Source of the DNA: Gammaproteobacteria bacterium
GTDB lineage: Bacteria; Pseudomonadota; Gammaproteobacteria; UBA6429; Thiohalophilaceae
Reading direction: 5' to 3'
Assembly (NCBI GenBank): GCA_029880425.1
Contig: JAOUOK010000169.1
Coordinates: forward strand, 1 to 5,276
Length of the DNA stretch: 5,276 nt
Below the pieces are notes generated by a model that saw only the letters and a program-made list of their open reading frames with translations, searched no databases and was not told where the DNA came from. A program made the position numbers and the translations under genes. Below are positions 1 through 5,276 of the stretch, in pieces. Position 1 is the first letter of the stretch; the number at the start of each line of letters is the position of its first letter.

Positions 1-2006
1 TAAAAGATAAAGAGGTTGGCCGTGTTGCCTTTAACGAGGTGACAAAGAATGCAGTTAAAGCGGCAATTGAAGATCCGCGAGATCTTTCGCAGGACCTGAT
101 TGATGCACAACTCGCGCGCCGCGGGTTAGATTACCTGGTTGGTTTTAATTTATCACCGCTGTTATGGAAAAAAATTCGTCGTGGTTTATCAGCGGGAAGG
201 GTACAAAGCCCGGCTCTACGTTTAATTGTTGAACGTGAACTGGAAATAGAAAAGTTTAAACCAAAAGAATACTGGACGGTTGAGTCTGAACTTGAACATG
301 ACAAGCAGGAGTTCACCGCAAAACTGACACTTTTAAAAGATAAAAAAGTCAGTCAATTTACAATTAATTCTGAAAAGAAAGCCAGGGATGCAGAAAAAGT
401 TTTAAACAGTGGCGCAAAAGATGGCCATGTAATTGTAGAAAATATTGAGAAGAAAAAACGTAAGCGTAACCCAACTGCCCCGTTTACTACCTCAACCATT
501 CAACAGGAAGCTTCACGGAAACTGGGTTTTACAACGCGTAAAACCATGAGTATTGCTCAACAGCTTTATGAAGGTATTGACCTTGATGGTGAGACGGTTG
601 GTTTAATTACTTATATGCGTACCGACTCGGTTAACCTGTCACAGGATGCATTAGAAGAAATTCGTGGTTATATTTTAGATAAGTACGGAAAAGAAAATTT
701 GCCTCCTGAAGAACGTGTTTATAAAACCAAGGCAAAGAATGCACAGGAAGCGCATGAAGCGGTACGCCCAACTTCAGTGCTGAATGAACCAAAAAAAATT
801 AAGAAGTTTTTAACTAAAGATCAGTTCCGATTATATGACTTAATCTGGAAGCGTACCGTTGCCTGTCAAATGATACATGCAACTTTAGATACAGTTGCCG
901 TTGATATGTCGGCAGGTAAAGGTAATATTTTCCGTGCCAATGGCTCTACCCTGGTTAAACCCGGTTTTATGGCGGTTTACCAGGAAAGTACCGATGATGC
1001 TAAAGCACCGGCGGATGACAAGGATCGTTTATTACCCGCTCTGGAAGAAGGAGATAAGGTGAAGCTGGTTAAAATTTTACCTGAACAACATTTCACCGAG
1101 CCACCCCCTCGTTTTTCTGAAGCAAGTTTAGTTAAAGCACTGGAAGAATACGGTATCGGTCGTCCATCGACTTATGCCTCCATTATTTCAACATTACAGT
1201 CACGCGATTATGTTGAGATGGATAAGAAACGTTTTATTCCGACAGATGTAGGCCGTATCGTGGCCAAGTTCTTAACTGAACATTTCAACCAGTATGTAGA
1301 TTATGACTTTACTGCAAGGATGGAAGATCGCCTTGATGCCATTTCACGAGGCGAAGAAAAATGGGTGCCCATGATGCAGGAATTCTGGCAACCGTTTAAA
1401 GACCTGGTAGTTGAAAAAGAAGAAACGGTTGATCGTAAAGATGTCACGCATGAGCAGCTGGATGAAAAATGTCCCAAGTGTGGTGGTGACATGGCCATAC
1501 GTCTTGGGCGTCGCGGACGCTTTATAGGCTGTAACAACTATCCCGAATGTGATTACACCCGTAATGTTAATGAAGATGCAAATGCTGAACCTGAAGTTAT
1601 TGAAGATCGCAAATGCCCGGACTGTAATTCTGATTTAATTATTCGTCATGGCCGTTATGGCAAGTTTATTGGATGCAGCAGTTACCCGGACTGTAAACAT
1701 ATCGAGCCTTTAGAAAAGCCACAGGATATGGGCGTTGAATGTCCTGAATGTCATAAAGGAAATATGCTTAAGCGTAAATCACGTAATGGCAAGATTTTCT
1801 TTTCCTGTGAGCATTATCCCGATTGTACTTATGCAGTCTGGAATGAACCGATTAATGAAGCATGTCCTGATTGTGGCTGGCCGATGTTAACATTGAAAAC
1901 TACAAAACGCCGTGGTACAGAAAAAGTGTGTCCACAAAAAGAATGTAACTTCACTGAATCAGTAGAAACAGAAGATAGCGACGAAAGTGAAGCAGAAGCC
2001 AGTTAA
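1..2006 (+). CDS. topA: DNA topoisomerase I (type IA), 5'-truncated by the window edge
   Basis: This enzyme relaxes negatively supercoiled DNA by cutting one strand through a phosphotyrosine link. The frame is open from position 3, and the visible part begins at KDKEVGRVAFNEVTKNA, matching the region just after the TOPRIM domain. Compared with E. coli TopA from memory, about 130 N-terminal residues are missing, including the acidic metal-binding residues. The GTG at 39 is therefore internal, not a start. The catalytic tyrosine is in ITYMRTDS (Tyr codon 612–614). Other family landmarks are LSAGRVQS (about 189–212) and RFSEASLVKALEEYGIGRPSTYAS in two adjoining pieces (about 1110–1180). The C-terminus carries four Cys4 zinc ribbons with outer Cys codons at about 1470–1550, 1614–1694, 1740–1826 and 1863–1946, each of the CPxC…C…C type, and then a short acidic tail. 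It ends in tandem TAA TAA. The predicted full length is near 780–790 residues, shorter than the 865 of E. coli. Confidence 0.97.
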   Translation, partial: KDKEVGRVAFNEVTKNAVKAAIEDPRDLSQDLIDAQLARRGLDYLVGFNLSPLLWKKIRRGLSAGRVQSPALRLIVERELEIEKFKPKEYWTVESELEHDKQEFTAKLTLLKDKKVSQFTINSEKKARDAEKVLNSGAKDGHVIVENIEKKKRKRNPTAPFTTSTIQQEASRKLGFTTRKTMSIAQQLYEGIDLDGETVGLITYMRTDSVNLSQDALEEIRGYILDKYGKENLPPEERVYKTKAKNAQEAHEAVRPTSVLNEPKKIKKFLTKDQFRLYDLIWKRTVACQMIHATLDTVAVDMSAGKGNIFRANGSTLVKPGFMAVYQESTDDAKAPADDKDRLLPALEEGDKVKLVKILPEQHFTEPPPRFSEASLVKALEEYGIGRPSTYASIISTLQSRDYVEMDKKRFIPTDVGRIVAKFLTEHFNQYVDYDFTARMEDRLDAISRGEEKWVPMMQEFWQPFKDLVVEKEETVDRKDVTHEQLDEKCPKCGGDMAIRLGRRGRFIGCNNYPECDYTRNVNEDANAEPEVIEDRKCPDCNSDLIIRHGRYGKFIGCSSYPDCKHIEPLEKPQDMGVECPECHKGNMLKRKSRNGKIFFSCEHYPDCTYAVWNEPINEACPDCGWPMLTLKTTKRRGTEKVCPQKECNFTESVETEDSDESEAEAS

Positions 2007-2571
2007 TAAAGTAACAAACCAGATCGAACAGGCTGTTAAAGTATTACAACAAGGTGGTGTTATCGCTTATCCTACTGAAGCGGTGTATGGCCTTGGATGT
2101 GATCCCGAAAATCTTGATGCAGTAAAAAAGATTTTAGAAATTAAGCAGCGTGAAAAAGAAAAAGGTTTAATTTTAATTGCCTCAAATTTTGAACAATTAA
2201 GAAATTATTTAAAGCCTCTAGATAAAGAAACTGAAGAAAAATTATTATCTGCCTGGTCTCAATCAGAAAGAGCAATTACCTGGCTGGTGCCTGTTAAACA
2301 GGAAGTTTCAGTTTATTTAAAAGGCCAGTTTGATACGCTTGCAGTAAGAGTCTCAAATCATCCCGTTGTAAAAGATCTTTGTGATACATTTGGTAGAGCG
2401 ATAGTTTCAACCAGCGCTAATATTTCTACACAGGAAGCCGCACGAACCAGCCAGCAGGTAAAAGAAATCTTTAATAGTAATGTAGATTTTATAGTTGAGG
2501 GTGAAACGGATATTAATGCCCAGCCCAGTGAAATCAGAGATGCATTAACAAATAAGGTAATTAGACTGTAA
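1987..2571 (+). CDS. tsaC: L-threonylcarbamoyladenylate synthase (YrdC/Sua5 family, short TsaC form)
   Basis: TsaC makes threonylcarbamoyl-AMP from threonine, bicarbonate and ATP in the cytoplasm. The TsaBDE proteins then transfer the threonylcarbamoyl group to A37 of ANN-decoding tRNAs (t6A). The 194-residue product matches the single-domain TsaC length (E. coli 190) and lacks the C-terminal Sua5 domain. Visible family motifs are AYPTEAVYGLGCD (27–39), KQREKEKGLILIA (53–65), LAVRVSNHP (118–126), VSTSANIS (140–147) and PSEIRDALT (180–188). The start is GTG at 1987: the frame is closed upstream by TAG at 1963–1965, and no ATG lies before the conserved region. The gene overlaps topA by 20 bases and has no strong Shine-Dalgarno sequence, so coupling to topA translation is inferred. 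One oddity is that the usual W-P-G-P-V/L-T segment reads WSQSERAITW (90–99). Its codons look more A+T-rich than those of its neighbours. Confidence 0.93.
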   Translation: MKQKPVNKVTNQIEQAVKVLQQGGVIAYPTEAVYGLGCDPENLDAVKKILEIKQREKEKGLILIASNFEQLRNYLKPLDKETEEKLLSAWSQSERAITWLVPVKQEVSVYLKGQFDTLAVRVSNHPVVKDLCDTFGRAIVSTSANISTQEAARTSQQVKEIFNSNVDFIVEGETDINAQPSEIRDALTNKVIRL

Positions 2572-2584
2572 AACCATTTTTCTT

Positions 2585-2657
2585 CACAGAGAGCACGGAG
2601 GTTCACAGAGTTTTTAAATTTATTTTCTTTCCTCTGTGTACCTCCGTACCCTCTGTG
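2585..2657. repeat. Imperfect inverted repeat of CACAGAG/CACGGAG units in the tsaC–hemF gap
   Basis: The left arm (2585–2610) and right arm (2632–2657) are 26 bases each and complementary at 23 positions, around a 21-base A+T-rich loop (2611–2631). Each arm holds three related heptamers at 9–10-base spacing: CACAGAG at 2585, CACGGAG at 2594 and CACAGAG at 2604, mirrored by CTCTGTG at 2632, CTCCGTA at 2642 and CTCTGTG at 2651. Heptamer strings of this kind are, from general knowledge, a common dispersed intergenic repeat in many environmental bacteria, so this is probably one copy of a genome-wide element. It could form a long hairpin in RNA. No U-run follows either arm closely enough for a standard intrinsic terminator. 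Its copy number cannot be judged here. Confidence 0.85.
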
Positions 2658-2684
2658 GTTTAATACATATGATTTTTTAAATTT

Positions 2685-2688
2685 GGAA
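2685..2688 (+). promoter_or_regulatory. Shine-Dalgarno sequence of hemF
   Basis: GGAA lies six bases before the ATG at 2695 and supports that start. The core is short, but spacing and position fit. Confidence 0.6.
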
Positions 2689-2691
2689 TAG

Positions 2692-3618
<927 letters not shown>

Positions 3619-3635
3619 AGTAGGCGACACTAGTT

Positions 3636-5021
3636 TTAATTGCCATAGATAACAGCAGGTAACCAGGTTGCTAGCCCGGGCCAGAAAACGAGTATGCTCA
3701 TGGTAAAAATTTGAATCCCAATAAAGGGAATAACACCCCGGTAGAGAGCACTGGTTGGGATTTCTTTGGGTGCAACACCGCGTAAATAAAATAAAGCAAA
3801 GCCAAACGGTGGTGTCAGGAAGGAAGTTTGTAAGTTGATTGCAAACATAATTCCTAGCCAGACGGGATCAATACCCATGGTAAATAATATGGGTGCCACG
3901 ATGGGCACCATGACAAAGGTAATTTCAATAAAGTCTAAAATAAAACCGAGTAAAAACATCACCAGCATTACGGTAAACATTGCCCCGACAACACCACCGG
4001 GTAAGTTAGTTAATATGTCTCTGACAGCTTCATCACCACCAAATCCCCTGAATACTAAAGAGAATAAAGATGCACCAATAAAGATTAAAAATACCATGCT
4101 GGTAATGCGCAAGGTATTACGCATCACTTGTTGTAAAATTTTCAGGGTAAATTGCCGCTGGCTAAAGGCGAGTAACATGGCGCCAATCGCTCCTACCGAG
4201 GCGGCTTCTGTCGGTGTCGCCAGTCCCGCTAAGATTGAACCCAGTACAGCAAGGATTAAAAACAAAGGTGGAAATAAAACTTTAAGTACACGGATATAAA
4301 GTTCTGTTTTAGAAATATTAAGTTCATCTTTAGGAATCGCGGGCATGGCGCCAGGTTTAATAAACGTTATGGCGATAAGGTAAATTATATATAAAGCGAC
4401 CAGGAGTAAGCCGGGGAACAGGGCGCCGGCAAATAAATCGCCTACTGAAACGGTCTTCGGCGCAAACACCCCCATCTCCAGTTGTGCTTGTTGGTATGCG
4501 GAAGATAAAACATCACCAAGTAAAATAAGAATAATTGATGGTGGAATGATTTGTCCCAGTGTACCGGAAGCACAGATGGAACCGGTGGCAATAGCGGGAT
4601 CATAACCGCGCTTAATCATTGTTGGTAAAGATAGCAACCCCATGGTAACTACTGTGGCACCCACGATACCGGTACTGGCTGCCAGTAACATTCCGACCAG
4701 GATAACCGAGATACCTAAACCGCCGCGCATGGAACCAAATAGCATGGCCATGGTGTCGAGTAATTTATCAGCAACCTTGGACTTCTCCAGCATAACGCCC
4801 ATGAAAATAAATAAGGGCACGGCGATTAATGTCATGTTGGATATGATGCCGTAAAGGCGATTAGGCAATGCGGATAAAAAAGCGGTATCAAAGGTGCCGG
4901 TAATAATACCGATAAAAGCAAATAAAAGAGCGGTACCACTTAATGCGAAAGCAACGGGATAGCCGGTAAGCAAGACAAGGCAAACTGAAATAAAAAGCAG
5001 TAATGCCATAATTTCAGCCAT
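3636..5021 (-). CDS. dctM: TRAP transporter large permease, DctM type (FcbT3-like subgroup)
   Basis: This is the large inner-membrane subunit of a tripartite ATP-independent periplasmic transporter, which uses an ion gradient (usually Na+) to take up organic acids delivered by a periplasmic binding protein. The 461-residue product is hydrophobic throughout, with roughly a dozen membrane segments and a first one at about residues 4–38. DctM hallmarks are GQIIPPSIILILLGDVL (156–172), TPTEAASVGA (269–278), DFIEITFVMVPI (363–374) and FLTPPFGFALFYLRG (401–415). The hydrophilic stretch after GDVL (about 172–195, ending in VSVGDLFAGAL) and the length resemble the subgroup labelled mannitol/chloroaromatic compound transporters (COG4664). 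That label comes from memory and does not prove the substrate. The start ATG has a strong AAGGAAG site seven bases upstream. The gene follows dctQ by 2 bases and converges on hemF with a 17-base gap. Confidence 0.95.
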   Translation of the reverse strand: MAEIMALLLFISVCLVLLTGYPVAFALSGTALLFAFIGIITGTFDTAFLSALPNRLYGIISNMTLIAVPLFIFMGVMLEKSKVADKLLDTMAMLFGSMRGGLGISVILVGMLLAASTGIVGATVVTMGLLSLPTMIKRGYDPAIATGSICASGTLGQIIPPSIILILLGDVLSSAYQQAQLEMGVFAPKTVSVGDLFAGALFPGLLLVALYIIYLIAITFIKPGAMPAIPKDELNISKTELYIRVLKVLFPPLFLILAVLGSILAGLATPTEAASVGAIGAMLLAFSQRQFTLKILQQVMRNTLRITSMVFLIFIGASLFSLVFRGFGGDEAVRDILTNLPGGVVGAMFTVMLVMFLLGFILDFIEITFVMVPIVAPILFTMGIDPVWLGIMFAINLQTSFLTPPFGFALFYLRGVAPKEIPTSALYRGVIPFIGIQIFTMSILVFWPGLATWLPAVIYGN

Positions 5022-5023
5022 GT

Positions 5024-5276
5024 TTATACTTCCTTGCTTTTAATTAATAACAGGCTTTTAAGCGCAAGTGCAGCACCTTGCAGCATAATCAGCAAAGGCA
5101 TAAGTAATAAGGTTGTTTTTAAAATATAAACATATGCCAGGCCACCCGCTTCACCGGACTCTTCAAGTAGTGTCCATGAAGCAAAGACATAATCCCAGCT
5201 GCTAAAGAAAATAAACAGGCAAACAGGAAATAAAAGTAATACCGTGCCGAGTAAGTCGACCCAGGCTTTTTTTGTT
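5024..5276 (-). CDS. dctQ: TRAP transporter small permease, DctQ type (C-terminal 83 residues; 5' end outside the window)
   Basis: Reading the minus strand from 5275 gives an open frame of 83 codons ending in TAA at 5024–5026. It begins TKKAWVDLLGTVLLLFPVCL and continues through SSWDYVFASW. A short acidic and glycine-rich linker, EESGEAGGLAYVY, comes next, followed by a second hydrophobic segment, LKTTLLLMPLLIMLQGAALA. This is the C-terminal half of a four-helix TRAP small permease. The W-V-D-L-L-G start of helix 3, the S-G-E-A-G-G-L linker and the L-Q-G motif in helix 4 are typical of the small subunits paired with COG4664-type large subunits (COG4665). The small subunit binds the large one and completes the membrane complex. 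The reading frame carries the dctM ribosome binding site in its last codons, so the two genes are surely co-transcribed and probably translationally coupled. The N-terminal half cannot be assessed. Confidence 0.88.
   Translation of the reverse strand, partial: TKKAWVDLLGTVLLLFPVCLFIFFSSWDYVFASWTLLEESGEAGGLAYVYILKTTLLLMPLLIMLQGAALALKSLLLIKSKEV
5029..5035 (-). promoter_or_regulatory. Shine-Dalgarno sequence of dctM
   Basis: AAGGAAG on the minus strand lies seven bases before the dctM ATG and overlaps the last codons of dctQ. It is the strongest ribosome binding site in the window and fixes the dctM start at 5021 rather than at the next Met, four codons in. Confidence 0.8.

Noticed and set aside
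39..41. GTG at 39 as the topA start
   Set aside because: The frame stays open to position 3 and the preceding residues (VGRVAFNE) are conserved TopA sequence, so the gene continues beyond the window.
1301..1537. 78-codon minus-strand frame with Arg/Pro-rich start
   Set aside because: Antisense shadow of the first TopA zinc ribbon and the region before it.
2358..2606. 82-codon minus-strand frame starting inside the palindrome
   Set aside because: Almost entirely antisense to tsaC, with no ribosome binding site or recognisable motif; its start falls in the repeat arm.
2585..2657. Heptamer series as a CRISPR-like array
   Set aside because: The units are 7 bases, spaced by 2–3 bases and mirrored in two arms. 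There are no spacers and no cas genes.
2585..2670. Palindrome as a rho-independent terminator for topA–tsaC
   Set aside because: The right arm is followed by GTTTAATAC rather than a U-run, and the loop is 21 bases, so it does not fit the standard form.
2668..2673. TATGAT as a possible −10 box for hemF
   Set aside because: It matches five of six bases of the sigma-70 −10 consensus, but no −35-like hexamer lies 16–18 bases upstream (that stretch is the right arm of the palindrome) and there is no extended −10 TG. In an A+T-rich gap this is expected by chance.
3835..4299. 154-codon open frame on the plus strand
   Set aside because: It lies wholly inside dctM in the opposite direction; its composition (rich in K, I, T, P, N) is that of an antisense shadow, and no family motif is seen.

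Overview
The window is a stretch of ordinary chromosome, most likely from a gammaproteobacterium of moderate to low G+C content. This rests on the protein types (a TopA and HemF close to the gammaproteobacterial pattern, and a TsaC of the short bacterial form) and on the topA–tsaC–hemF order, which resembles the dprA–smg–(topA or yrdD)–tsaC neighbourhood known from that class. The exact genus cannot be read from the sequence.

Layout. Positions 1–2006 (+) hold the 3' five-sixths or so of topA, DNA topoisomerase I; the N-terminal TOPRIM part lies outside the window. tsaC (1987–2571, +) overlaps the end of topA by 20 bases. It encodes the enzyme that makes threonylcarbamoyl-AMP for tRNA t6A modification. 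A 123-base gap follows, dominated by an imperfect 26-bp inverted repeat built from CACAGAG/CACGGAG units. hemF (2695–3618, +), the oxygen-dependent coproporphyrinogen III oxidase of haem synthesis, comes next. Seventeen bases after hemF the coding strand switches. dctM (3636–5021, −) and the 3' end of dctQ (5024–5276, −) encode the large and small membrane subunits of a TRAP transporter. They are read toward hemF and are separated from each other by 2 bases.

How the genes relate. topA, tsaC and hemF are housekeeping genes for DNA supercoiling, tRNA modification and haem synthesis. They share a strand but no pathway. topA and tsaC are probably co-transcribed and translationally coupled, while hemF is set apart by the repeat and has its own ribosome binding site. 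dctQ and dctM form one membrane complex; their periplasmic solute-binding partner is not in the window and, given the layout, most likely lies beyond position 5276.

I see no defence system, mobile gene, CRISPR array, tRNA or rRNA, and no clear candidate for a new biological system. The points most worth a second look are the dispersed-type palindrome before hemF and the loss of the usual PGP motif in TsaC.
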